The notes under the pieces were generated by a model. The model made no database searches and was not told where the DNA came from. It saw only the letters and a list, made by a program, of their open reading frames with translations. A program made the position numbers and the translations under genes. A DNA stretch of 64,000 nucleotides from Tetrahymena thermophila SB210. Its lineage: Eukaryota; Ciliophora; Oligohymenophorea; Hymenostomatida; Tetrahymenidae. Location of the stretch: positions 62,001 through 126,000 of the forward strand of contig NW_002476361.1 in the NCBI RefSeq assembly GCF_000189635.1, in the 5' to 3' direction. This document shows, piece after piece, positions 1 through 12,359 of this stretch; the stretch's first letter is position 1, and each line of letters begins with the position of its first letter.

Positions 1-369
1 CATACATTTGAAAAGTGAATGAATTTAAAAGATTAATGTTAATAATTAGATTAACTAAATAATAATTTCTTTGAAAAATTAAAAAAATTTGATTGAATTC
101 ATTTTAGTTTCAATAAATATTATAAACATTTTTACTATTATAAAAATTAAATCAAGTTATTGAATAGAGATTTTAAAGATATCTAAAAATCTTAAAATCT
201 TAGGTTTAAATTAATCTTTAATATATATATTTGTATTAATTTGATAGAAATCAATGGTTAAATCATATTTATTTTTATTTTTATATATTATATAAGATAT
301 GTAATACTTGATTTGGGTAACATAAAATATTACAGTTAATAATAATCATGATTTATTATTTTATTTTTT
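1..369. other. A+T-rich spacer, left edge of tandem unit 1
   Basis: No gene is visible. The stretch is very A+T-rich and aligns by eye, with gaps, to about 3490-3850, which precedes the 3' end of the second copy of the downstream small gene. It is therefore probably the 3' flank carried along in the tandem duplication. Confidence 0.5.
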
Positions 370-789
370 TCAACCTATAAATTAGATTTGAACTTAATCA
401 AGGAAATTGTCACAGTTATTGATACCTAAAGCTTGAGCAGCTTTCTTGTGAATATCAATCTTAGGATGACTAGGACCACCAGCACCAACATCTCCCTTAG
501 TAGCAATAATAGATCTACCTTTGTAAGTTATTTAAAGTTTGTAGCCAAAAGGAAGTCCTCCGAGAGCCTTAAAGTCCTTGTTTAGGTAATTAATAGAAAG
601 CTCAGCATAATTATTACCAGCATAGAGGTTATTATCTCTCATACCAATTTAGTCTGTAAAGCATGAAGCAAGAACAGTTTGAGTATTACCAGCAGCTAAT
701 ACTTACTAATGGTTTTCAGTGGATTCTGGTTAAGGATTTGCAGCACAAATGACAATACAGGCAATTAAGATGATTGCAATTTTTCTCAT
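370..789 (-). CDS. Small secreted RlpA/expansin-like double-psi beta-barrel protein, copy 1
   Basis: An uninterrupted 139-codon frame with the ciliate code, ending in TGA. It starts with a clear signal peptide (MRKIAIILIACIVICAANP), so the product should enter the secretory route. Residues about 70-139 match the RlpA/expansin double-psi beta-barrel pattern: a 'LPFGYKLQITYKG' strand, then a GDVGAGGP loop in the place of the usual D-R-G-P, then 'KIDIHKKAAQALGI' matching the I-D-L-S-x-A-A-x-x-LG helix. Known family members bind or cleave cell-wall polysaccharide; whether this one is catalytic cannot be told. Two Cys remain in the mature part. No intron is needed. The neighbour at 3853-4266 is a close tandem paralogue. 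The fold call is by motif only and moderately sure; that the gene is real is nearly certain because the two copies keep the same frame through Gln-coding TAA/TAG. Confidence 0.75.
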
Positions 790-3700
790 TGTTTAGTTAT
801 TTTTTTATTTTTTGTTTTTTGAATTGTTTATAAATAATAAAGTCAACTCGGGTTAGAAATTTATGTTGTCAAGGAGCAAGCAAAATTTGGCTAAAATCTT
901 ATTTTTTGATTAAACCTTTTTAAATTACACAAATTCGGAAGTGTAATTAATTTGAAATGTAGCGTAAATAAATAAGGTCATTAATAATCGATACACTTAA
1001 TTTGTAATAAATAAAAATACTTGGTTATTAATCTATCTATTAAAATTAATTACAATTTATCCAAATTTTTTTTGAAAATAAAACTTACTTGCATTAATTT
1101 ACATCGTACATATTTAAGTATTTAAAATTTGTTTCTTTTATTGCTATCATTTTATTATAGTATCTCTCTGAATTTGAAGAAATATAATATAGAAAAATAT
1201 TTTAAAAAATATATTACATAAATTTATGAAAGGATATAATAAAATTAGTATTATTGTAAGCTAAAATTAATAAATAAATACAAATTATAAATTATTAGTA
1301 AGCAGAATTAATTACATAAGAAAGAAAAATAAATACTACACAGAATTAAATAAATTAGCAATTAAAATATAGTAAAAAAGTTTTAGACTTTATTACTAAC
1401 TGTAAACTAAAATAAAAACTTTTTGGTCAAAATAAATATTTTAAAGAGTTTATTCTATCTTTATTATCAAAATTAAATTATTTTAACATAAAATATATCC
1501 ATCTAAATAAACTTCAATTAATAGTTATAATAAAATAAAACTTAAATGAATTATTGTATGAATTAAAAAAATATTAAAAACCCATTTTTTTTCAAAAAGA
1601 GAAAGATTCAATATACTTTTATTTAGATATTTAGTTATGGGTTATTAATACAAAATAAAATACAATTTAACCCCACTTTAAATAGAAATATTAACTGTAA
1701 TTTAAATTGATTTTTGTTCCTAAAAATAAAAAAAAATCTATTTATTATAACAATAAGACTTTGCCTTTTTCGAAAATATTTCAAAACTAAAAAATACAAA
1801 TTAATTCTTAAAAATATTTTACTATTTATTATTAAGTATTTTTTAAATTAATTATTTGAATATTTTTTAATGAGAAAAATACTTTATTTCAATAAAAAAT
1901 TTGAAAATACCTTAAATCATTATCTCTATTTTTATCATACTTAATAATTTTTTACAGTATTTTGTAAGGTTTGGGTAACTTCTATTTCCTAAATATGATT
2001 ACAGGTTTATCAAATAAATTGTGTATTATGTACTCTTAATTTCAATTAAAAAATATTTAATAAAAAAAATACCTTAATTAACACCAATAAATTAGTCTGT
2101 AACATAAATTTTTATCAAATAAAGCAAACTTAAAAGACATTCATTACTCTTTAGAGGCTAGATAGAATTTTTTACAAACATCACTTATCTTCCATTAGAA
2201 TTTAGAAATTAAATATTAATATTGATGGATTTACTTAATATTTTAAACTGCTTTCACCTTATTTGAAGTTCTAATCAAATTCAAATATATCTTTGAGTAG
2301 TGGGAAAGTTTATTTTTTTATAAAAGATGAATTTCAAATATAATTAGCAGAGTCTCAATGAATGAGTAAGCTAAAAATTATATTTTTATTTTCCTTTTCT
2401 AAAATAGCACCTTTAAATTTTGTAAGTAAGTAAATAATAAATGACCACACAAATTTAAAATTGTGGTTTACCTCCTTCATGCATAATAATTTGTTTATTA
2501 TCAGAATCAGATAATCCATAAAATACAGACAGATATTTATTAAATATTCTCCATGTAACACTTGATTTATCGAAAAATCTATTTTACTCACTCTTCTTAT
2601 TTTCTAAGAAGATTTCTTAAATATGCATGAATCAATCATACAGAAATGTAGAAAAAAGTATTTGAGCTGAATTACTTACTTACTTTATACTTAAAACAGA
2701 TTAAAATTTTTACCAGTCTATATCTGAATTAGATAAATAAAGTAATTTCATTCTTAAAAGCATAAGCTTGATATTAACTTCACATTTAGTAAATAATATT
2801 AATTAAATTTTTCATCCTTTTTTTAATACAATTTAAATTGTATTGCAAATTAATTTTAATTATTTTAATACACTTTTATCTTTTAAAAATGAAGAATTTC
2901 TAATTAACTAATTGATAAAGATCTATTTATTATTCTTACATTAAGCAATATAATATATGTTACAACCATTTTTTACATTTATAATTATTTTAATATTATC
3001 TTATGGTAACAAATAGATAAAATTTAATTTATATTTACAGTAGAAAAAATAATATTTATTTATAATAATATTTGCTGAAAGCAAAACTACTAAATAATAT
3101 ATTTTTTATTATTCGTGCATTTAGCCTTGAAAAAATCAGTACCCTAGAGTAATATATATATAATAATAATAAAATAATAATATTTTTAATTTACAATTTT
3201 TAAACCACAATAATTTACATAAATAGAGTTCTACATAAAAAAATTTTATCATATTATTAAGGTGTATTTATTTGAAAATTAGAGGAGTTTAAGCATAATA
3301 AAGTATTTTGACTCAAAATTTAACTTAATTTGATTAATTTCTATTATTATAATTAAATTTTATAATTTTATAAACATATCTTTAATTTTTATTTATATGT
3401 TTGACTACAATTAAATATCCTTGATTGCATATTTATTTTTATCCAATAATATACCTAAATCATAACTTTATCAATTTTAAAATTAAAATAACTTAAATAT
3501 TACCTAAATAATTAGATTATCTAAATAATAATTTCTTGAGAATAAATAAAAATAATGAATCAATTTTAGTTTAAGTAAGAATATTAAATATTTTTACTTC
3601 TAAAAAAATAATTTAGTTTAACAAAATAAATTTAAATCTAATTGGCATTACTATTAGTTTATAAAAATAAAGAGTTAAATAATAGCATTTTCAGCTTAAA

Positions 3701-3852
3701 ATTTATTGTAATATTTTTGTATTAATTAATTTGATAATAAAAAAAATTAATCGATAAATAATTTTTAATTTTATTATATATTATATAAAATACTAAATGT
3801 TTGACATGGATCACAAATATTAAGTGAAATAATAATCATTGATTAATTATTT
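790..3852. other. 3 kb intergenic spacer of tandem unit 1
   Basis: The stretch is very A+T-rich with no supportable gene. Much of 790-2640 is recognisably related to 4267-6110 downstream of the second small gene, so it belongs to the duplicated unit. The most conserved block is about 2340-2490 against 5900-6070 (minus strand 'GAAGGAGGT' then 'TGTGGTCATT'). It does not keep one reading frame between the copies, so it is more likely untranslated or regulatory than coding. The part 2640-3480 shows nothing. Confidence 0.5.
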
Positions 3853-4266
3853 TCAACCTATAAATTAGATTTAGACATTTTCAAGGAAATTGTCACAGTC
3901 ATTAATACCTAGAGCTTGAGCAGCTTTCTTGTGAATGTCAATCTTAGGATTGCTAGGACCGCCAGCACCAACATCACCCTTAGTAGCAATAATAGATTTG
4001 CCTTTGTAAGTTATTTAAAGCTTGTAACCAAAAGGAAGTCCACCAAGAGCCTTGAAGTCCTTATTTTTGTAATTAATAGAAAGTTCAGCATAGTTATTAC
4101 CAGCATAGAGGTCATTATCCCTCATACCAATTTTGTCTGTAAAACATGAAGCAAGAACGGTTTGAGTATTTCCAGCAGCTTATACTTCCTAAGTGTTGTC
4201 TTCTGGTAAAGGATTTGCAGCACAAATAACAGTACAAGCAATTAAGATGATTGCAATTTTTCTCAT
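3853..4266 (-). CDS. Small secreted RlpA/expansin-like double-psi beta-barrel protein, copy 2
   Basis: A 137-codon frame that is a close paralogue of the gene at 370-789, with the same signal peptide (MRKIAIILIACTVICAANP) and the same GDVGAGGP and AAQALGI motifs. It is two residues shorter, from a small deletion just after the signal peptide where the two copies differ most. The C-terminal half, including the putative double-psi barrel, is nearly unchanged. Both copies end in 'VQIQFIG' followed by TGA, in which the Q codons are TAA. This fixes both the genetic code and the C-terminus. Likely extracellular or in a secretory/phagosomal compartment; binding or enzymatic role unknown. Confidence 0.75.
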
Positions 4267-6678
4267 TATTTACTTTTTATTAAAATTTTTTTTTTTAATT
4301 ATTTATTTATTTTTAATTAACTCTAAAGGACGGGGTTATAAATCATGAAGGCAAGTGAAAGCTTATGAAATTTTCTATTGTTAATTACCCAAAATATATT
4401 GTTGCTTCAAATAATAAAAATATAAATATACCCCGTTATCAAAGGATTAAGTAAAGTAGGTTTAGAATTTATGTTATCAAAGGACAGGTAGGTAAATTTG
4501 GTAAAATCTTATTTTTGATTAATCCTTTTTAAAATTACACAAATCTGGATGTGTATTTAATTTGAAAAATAGCATATAGAAATAGGTTCATTAATAATCA
4601 ATACACGATCTTTGTAATAAATTAAAATATTTGGTTATTAACCTTTCTACCTCATATAAATCACAATTATTTTCCAAATTTTTGGTAAAATAAATCTTAC
4701 TCATATTAATTTACATCATATTTAATTCTTTGCCTATATCTTTAATTTCCCTCATTTTTTTTTGAAGTATACTAAAATATAATACTTTTCTTTTTGTAAA
4801 TGAACTTAAATAAAAGAATGATAGAAAAATATTTATTTAGACTTAAAAGACATATAGAAGGATTGGATGAGAGAGTATAACTAAAATTAGTTAACAAGTA
4901 AGTCAAATTAAATGATATGTAAATTATATATTTTTAGTAAGCAAAGTTAAGCAAATGAGAAAGAAAAATAAAATCTTACTCACCGAATTGAATAAATTAG
5001 CAATTAAAATTTACAAATCAAGTATAACTATACAAGAATTTATAGCTGTAAATTAAAATACAAACTTTTTTATTAAATTAAAAATAATGTATGATATTTT
5101 AGATTTTTTTAACCAAATTTAAATTATTTTAGCATGATTTTATTTTATTTGTATTCATCTTAAGTCCAATTCATATAAAAGCTAAAAATAAACTTAAATG
5201 AATGATCCTTTAAATTAAAGAGAGATAAAAAATCCATTTATTTCAGTAATAATAAATGTTTAGTTTTTCTAAAAGGTAACAAACTAAAAAATGCTTAATA
5301 ATTGATTTTTTCAATAAAAATGAAATACAATTATTTAAACTCCATCATGATAGCAATATTATTAATTGACTATTTGTATGAAAATGATTTAAAAATTCAT
5401 TCATTTTAAACTTTATAGTTTGATTTTTCTAATAATTTCAAAATCGAAAAATACTAATTAGATCTTCAAAATATTTTATTTTTATAATATTAATTACTTC
5501 TAATGCTAATTCTTTAAACATTTTTTAAGGACTTAATATTTTATTTTATTAAAAAAAATTAAAAATATATTAAAAATCTTTATTTATCAATCATATTAAA
5601 AATTTTTTACTTAATTTTAAGATTTTATTAATTTCTATATCCTAAAAATTATGACAGGTTTATAAAGTAAATTGTGTAAGATTGCAATTATCTACTCTTA
5701 ATTTCAACTAAATAAAGAAAATCTTTAATAAATATTAAGATACTTTAATAAACACCAATAAATTAACTCTGTAACATTAAATTTTTAACATAATAAAGAA
5801 AAATTAATAACTATTATTATTTAGAGTTGATAGAATTTTTTAATATCACTTACATCAATTATATTTTTTTTAATTTTTTAATAAAGAAAAAGTTTATTTT
5901 TTGATTTTGAAAGATGAGTTTCTGATATCATGAATCGGATCTTAGGAGCTAAGCGAGCTTAATCTTTTATCTTTAATATCCTTTTAAACAATAGCGCCTA
6001 TAAATTCTTTAAACAATAAGCTAATGACCACATAAATTTAATATTTTGATTCACCTCCTTCACTCTTTATAATTTTATTATTATCTTCCTTTTCTTAATA
6101 TTATAAACAATCATCTATTTCTACAGAATATTTTAACATAGCTATTTGTTTTTTTCAAGATTTATAAAAAATATTTATCCCCCTATTTTTTCTATAAAAA
6201 TCCTATAATGCTAATTTTCTTCTTAATTATTGTTGTTTTCCTCCTAATTAAATATGATATTTATTATTGAGTATTAATCAAAAGAAAGTATATTTATTTA
6301 TTGAATAATTCAATTTTCTAAAATGAATTAAATTACATATTTATATTTTTATTTATATTAATATTTAATTTTATTAGCTTTTAAATAGCTATGCAATTGT
6401 TTCATTATATTAATTCAGTTTTTAAAAGAATACAATTTATATTCTTACTTTTTTATGTTTTAATTAATGTCTAGTGAACATTTATAAAAATTAAAAAGAA
6501 ATATCTATTGTTAAATAGAAAAACTCTAAAAAAAGCACTTTAAATCCTTAAAATTAGTTAATAAAAATATAAATTATATTGAAATTTTATAAAAATAAAT
6601 AAAAATAACAAAAATCTTATTTTCATTAATATTTAAATTGCATCTTTTATTTTTAAACTTATATATATATAAAGTAGT
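4267..6678. other. 2.4 kb intergenic spacer of tandem unit 2
   Basis: A+T-rich with no gene that I can support. 4267-6110 is the second copy of the duplicated spacer. 6110-6678 holds nothing recognisable apart from the 3' flank of the ATPase gene that ends at 6679. Confidence 0.5.
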
Positions 6679-9600
6679 TCAAGATTAAAATTTCTAGATA
6701 GGTACCAAGATTTCTTTACTTCTTTTTTCGTCTTTTCTATTTTTAAACATGATAGCTAATTTTACAACCACATATTTTTCATATAGAATGTTAACTATAA
6801 AACTAGCACAAGCTACTCCTAAGATGACTAATAGAAAACTATAAGGCATTTTAGATATTGGTTCAGCATTTTTCTACTTAACTTACTCAAAAATCTATAT
6901 TATATATTTAAATTGTTAAAAAAATATCAATGATTTTTTTTTTACGTTTAAGAAACTAGTGGTGAAGCTATCATGTAAAAGTAAAATATAAAGAGAGCAT
7001 ATGAGAATCAAAAAGAGTGATATTGTAAACCATTTATTTGTATAAAATTCTCTCTTGAACGGTTTGCCAATTGAAAATGCTACACAAGTAGAAATATACT
7101 AAAAATTAGAAAATAAAAATAACACCTTTTATTTTAGATAAAAAATAATTTAGTTAGCATTTTATTGAAATATTTTATTAATTATGAATATTAATTTTTT
7201 TGAATTACTGTTGATTCATAACAACTTTTACGAGAATCTGGATCATCAAAATCACCTATATAAGAATGACTGTCATAAACTGACATATACCAACCTTGAG
7301 CTCTTAAGATAAAGAACATAATTACCTTTTAAAAAACCGTATAAATTAATGAATTATTTTATTTTAAATCTAAAGTTAATACTTAAAATCCTCCATTTAA
7401 AAAAGTCATTCCAATCACAGAACATAATACAGGGAATGAAATAAGACTTGAACCTGGAACCTACTTAGATAGAGTGGGATAAGAGTCAGTAAGGCCCATT
7501 AGGAAAGCAAGAGGTATAATGATAACAAGATCCCAATATAAGAATTGCATATCCCCTGGTAGAGAGTTAACAGTATATAAAATGGTTGTAGTAAAAAATT
7601 AAATCATTGAATACAAAGCCATAAACTTAAAACATGAAAAACTTGTCACTAGTGCTGCTCTTCCTTCTTTGAGTAACTTTTTTATTTTATTTAACAAAAA
7701 ATTAAAATTAAATTTTTTAATTTTGAAATTTACTTAGACTACACAAGAAATATCTTAAGTTTTAGATGTAAATGGTGCAGCTATTGAAGCCTCGGCATCT
7801 GACAAAGAGATTCCCATGTCTGCTGTTTTTAAAGCTCCACAATCATTAGCTCCATCACCACACATACCACAAGTAGGTTTCCAAGGCAACTCCTATAGCT
7901 ATTAAAGTAACTATGCTTTTTCTTCAGGTCTCATTCTTGCAAAAATTTATGTTTTAAGTAGCATAGTTCTTAAAAGTTGAGCCTTTTCATTATTTTAATT
8001 AGACTAATTAATGATCGCTGAGAAAGCCCTACCAGTAATAGCTAAAGTATAGCTCTCTTCAGAGTTATTCCAAGGAACTAAATCTTAAATATCATCTAAT
8101 ATTTTTATAGAGATGAAAAATTTTTAATTAAATAAAAGCTAACTTCTTTAAAATAAATGTTTTTCTATATTTTAGTTAGATAAGAAATTTTACAATTACA
8201 AAAAAAAGAGATTAAAACAATTAATTGATGCTATGTTAAATAAAAATGAAAATACCATTTAAAGCAGCTATTTCCTATTGTTCTTACAATCCCGAACTTT
8301 GATTTTACTTGTCACTATTGTAGATTTAATTACTGTCTGATGAATATTGTATAATAATTGACTATTGATTTTATTATTTTATATTAGGTTAAGATTTTAA
8401 CTCTTCTTATTCAGTCAAAGCTTATTAATTATTTTATTGACTCATTTAAGTCTTGGCTCTTTGTCTATAAATTTTTGAACTTTACACAACTAACTAGGTT
8501 TGATTCCTTTTTTTAGATTTATTCATTTAATTTTATTACATCAAAGAAATTCTTCTATCAACACTTTCTAATTATTGTGCCTTCTAAATTATTAATTTTT
8601 CTTCTTAAATTTCTAGAATTTAATGTTCTTTGTATTCTATCACTCCATTTTCAGGCTCTAGATTGTCTTCTTTTAGTTACTTTTAACCGTTTTCAAAATC
8701 TTTCCATATAATTTTATCTTTTTGAGTTGGGTCGTCACTTAAGTCACCAAAGTAAACTCTTTTTTTCTCATCTAAAATTTTACACTATCTTCCAACACTA
8801 ATAGCTGTAAGTGCATTATCACCTGTGACCATAATTGTGCGAATGTTTGCTTCTTAAAGTTCCTCAATAATAGATGTTGTGATAGGCTTCAGTTTATTTT
8901 CCATAATTAATAAACCAGTAAATGTCAAATTGTTTTCTACTTCATCTCTTTCTAGCTATTGGATCTAAAATTAATTCATTTTGAGTACTTTGATTCCGAA
9001 GGCAAGAACTCTGAATCCTTTTCTTGCATAAAAATCTAAAACCTTTTTTTGATAAATATATTTATTAATCAAATAATAATTAGTCTCAATTACTTCATGG
9101 AAATTTTATGGGATAGTAGAAGGATTGCTCAATTCGAAAATTTTTTCAGGAGAACCCTTGACATACAACTTGTAAAAGTTGGTATTAAAATCTAAATTTT
9201 TTACAATAGTGCTCATCCTTTAAAGTTTTGAGGAGAATTCAAATCTTTTTACGATACCTAATTTAGTATGTGATTAATTGTTCTAATTGAATTATTATTT
9301 TATTTTCTATTCCTCAACTAAATTTCTGTTTGTAGATTTGACAACAGCTAAAACGGGCTCTGAATATTCACTTAAATTTTATTCTATTAAGTCCCACTCA
9401 GTAGCTTCGAACATCTTTACCTCTAAAGGATCTCCAATTAACTCGCCTTTGATTATTGTTACTCCATGACAACTAGCCATGCATTCTTTTAAAATTAAAT
9501 CAGGATCTCCTATCAAAGAAAAAGGATTTTCTTCTCCATATATATGCTCTTGCTCAACTTTGCCATTTAGCTTTAAGTCTTTACCCATTCCTAGCCTATA

Positions 9601-12359
9601 AGTTTCTTCTTCAAGCTTAGCAAAGTTAATTTTATTAGGTCCTTAATAATTAACTGACTTTAATCCATACATATCTAAACCTTCTTCAGTAAGAGTTCCT
9701 GTCTTATCAAAACACATAATTGTAACTTTACCACTAATGTTAACCTAAAATTATTAATACATTTTAAAATATTTAAAGTTTTATTAATTAATTACTTTTG
9801 GTGGTGAGATGCAATAAATTTTTTATTTTTTCAGTCTTGAAATGGCAAATGAAATTCCAATTGATAAGCAAGTTGGTAAAGCAGGAGGAACAGTAATAGT
9901 GACCAAATCCAAACTGTTTAAAATCAAATCTCTTAACTCTATGATATGTAAATTATAACCTCTAATTAAAAATGGAAGAGAGAAAAAGAACCCTAAAATA
10001 GAGATTAACGCCAGAACTAAAATAAATTTCAAAGAATCTACATAAAATGAAAATGAATTTTGTTTTTGATAGAGAATAGATCTGACTAATTAACCCTTCA
10101 TTGTGTTAAAACTAGTTGAACTTACTAAACCAAGTATTGGCACAGAACCTTTTAAGTGATATCTTGTTAAATAAATATTTAATGTGTACATGTGTCAATA
10201 AATAATATTTTACCTTGTTTCAATGCATTTAGTTCCAGCAAATAAAGTTGACTATTTACCATCTTCGTTTGGATTATATTTGCTATTGCTAAAGGGTAAA
10301 GCAGGTTTTATTATTGGTATAGATTCTCCAGTAAGCATAGACTCATTCATAACACTTGATCCATTCAAAAGGATAACATCGCATGGAAGTATTTACCCAT
10401 CTGGAATTTCAATAATATCTCCAGGAACTAAATCTAAAGAACTAACCTTTTATTTATAGTTTGAAATTTCTCTGTCTATGATAAATCCTCCTTCCTTTTT
10501 AAATAATATAAAAGTAAATAGATTTAATATTTAAAAAATATAGAGGGGGGATAAATAAATAAATAAATAATTAAACTCCTCATATTTTATAGAAGTTAGA
10601 ATAAAATATCCAGATTTTTATATTCGAATAATTTATGTATTTTGAATTCTTTCAATTTACACAATAGATAGATTTTTAAACGATATGTTGAAATTCTTTA
10701 AAAAATAAATAAGTTTTAGAATAGATAATTAAATCTTATAAAACTAGTTTTACTAAAAAAAATAAAAATTAAATTATTTCTTAGAAAATTTAAAAGACAT
10801 TTTCGTTATTTTAAAAATTTAAAAAAAGGTTTAAAAATGAATCTGCTTCAAAGCAGAATTAGATTACAAAAATTTTAAAAATTTTTATATTTTTAATGAT
10901 TAATTAATGTACTAATTTGATATATTGAGAAATTCCTCTGTAAACAAAGACATCAGTTTCAAAGAAGCTCATTTCTCTAAGTTTTTTGTAATTATTTTTT
11001 GTTTCGATTAAAGTTACAATACATGACAATGCAGAAGTAAAAAAGATAATTCCAGCATAGTAATAATATGGTTCAAGAATCCATAGGATTATACTAAAGA
11101 TCTAGAAAATGTAGAATGGGGAAAGAACCTCATCTATAAGTATTTTTATGGTGGATTTATCAGGGATTTCAGTATTATTCTATCCATATATTGAAACTAA
11201 ATCCTTAAATTTGTCCTAACTTTGGATACCAAATCCATGTTACTAATATATTTCGTTATTAGTTAAGAGATTAACTGCAAATTATATAGGTAAAAAACAA
11301 TTTTAAATGCTGTCATAATAATAAGTATATAGTCTATAACTAAATATCTATTTTAATAAAAAAAGTATGTTACGTGTTTACTTTTCTCAATTTCAAAATA
11401 AATAATTAAATTATTAAAAGTTTTTTGCTTATTTAAATTTTTATAATACAGTCTTTAACAAATTACTAGATAATCTTGCTATGGTTTATCATTAAACTTC
11501 ATTGATTTTGTTTCTAATCTCACTAAAGTAATTTAATCGTCTATTGAAATAGTAAAGATGATTAGCTTTAATTTTATGCTAATAAAATAATTACCTTTGG
11601 AAACAATCCTCATAAATTTAGCCTAAGATGATTGACATTTAATTAGCTAAAGCTTGATCTTAAAAGCAATGCTTTAGCGAGTAAACAAGTAAAGAATACC
11701 ACAAGTTGCAAAAAAAAGGAAGTATGAAATTATCAGCTTAGTATTTTAAATCCTATATGAGTCTATATGCTTTATTATCCCTTCTTCTTAGACGTCTTAT
11801 GGTAGTTGAAAATATACTTTATCAGGATCATAATCTTATATTTTGCTATTTGGATATTCTTATTTATTTATTCTAATTATTTTTATAAATACAAGTTAAA
11901 TAATTTATAAACCAAAGTAATTCATTTAATAATTTTTTCTTCAAATATAATTATTTTAATATATCCTGTAAAATTTAAGTGATTTTTATTCAATTTTAAT
12001 AGAAATAATAATGTAATTTTCAATAGAAAAGCTATGATAAAAAAACTTTAGAAGGCTTTAAATTTTATTTATGCTGAATCAAAGTAAGGTGTTTAAAGCG
12101 AAATATATATTAATATAATAAAAGTTTTAAATTCTTCTTAAATATTGTTAATTTATACCTTAAATTTAAATAGATATTATAAATTTATCTAATTTCTATA
12201 CCTTCTTTACCCTTAATCTTACTTTTATGTGTTGGATAAATATTTAAAATTAATAAATTTATTTGAATAAGAGTAAAGCATAAAAAAATAATTTATTTTT
12301 ATTTACATTGCTAGTTATATTGAATCTGCACTAATATTTAGAGAAGTAGAATTAGCCAT
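6679..12359 (-). CDS. P5B-type (ATP13A-like) P-type ATPase, copy 1
   Basis: A membrane pump of about 1364 residues. Exons in transcript order: 12359-12307, 11872-11595, 11540-11467, 11347-10913, 10494-10214, 10162-9796, 9744-9094, 9042-8256, 8095-7734, 7676-7383, 7325-7209, 7125-6946, 6894-6679; all phases add up. Landmarks: N-terminal hairpin with 'ILYLFTR' near residue 60; actuator loop TGES at 335-338; M4 motif VPPALP at 465-470, diagnostic of P5B (P5A has PPELP); phosphorylation site CFDKTGTLT with Asp509; VTGDN in the P domain; hinge GDGANDC at 1055-1061; six C-terminal helices. P5B pumps of known function (ATP13A2, ATP13A3) move polyamines out of endolysosomes; the substrate here is inferred. 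The loop before the hinge is expanded and Gln/Ser-rich. The first exon is tiny ([10 protein letters not shown]...) and is supported mainly by matching phase and position in the two paralogues. Confidence 0.93.

Larger units (their letters stand above)
1..6110. repeat. Tandem segmental duplication of about 3.5 kb
   Basis: Two diverged direct copies, roughly 1-2640 and 3490-6110. Gene ends are offset by 3483 bases, with the offset growing to about 3.6 kb at the far end because of indels. The secreted-protein genes are highly similar; the spacers are much more diverged but still alignable by eye. This points to an old unequal-crossover duplication with selection on the coding part. The left limit is cut by the window edge. 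Confidence 0.7.

Noticed and set aside
2355-2591. 78-codon minus-strand frame starting MSKIDFSINQ
   Set aside because: The related block in the second tandem unit (about 5900-6110) does not keep this frame, so the conserved DNA is not conserved protein.
3916-4149. Plus-strand frame inside the second secreted-protein gene
   Set aside because: It is the antisense of a well supported minus-strand gene with a signal peptide and a close paralogue.
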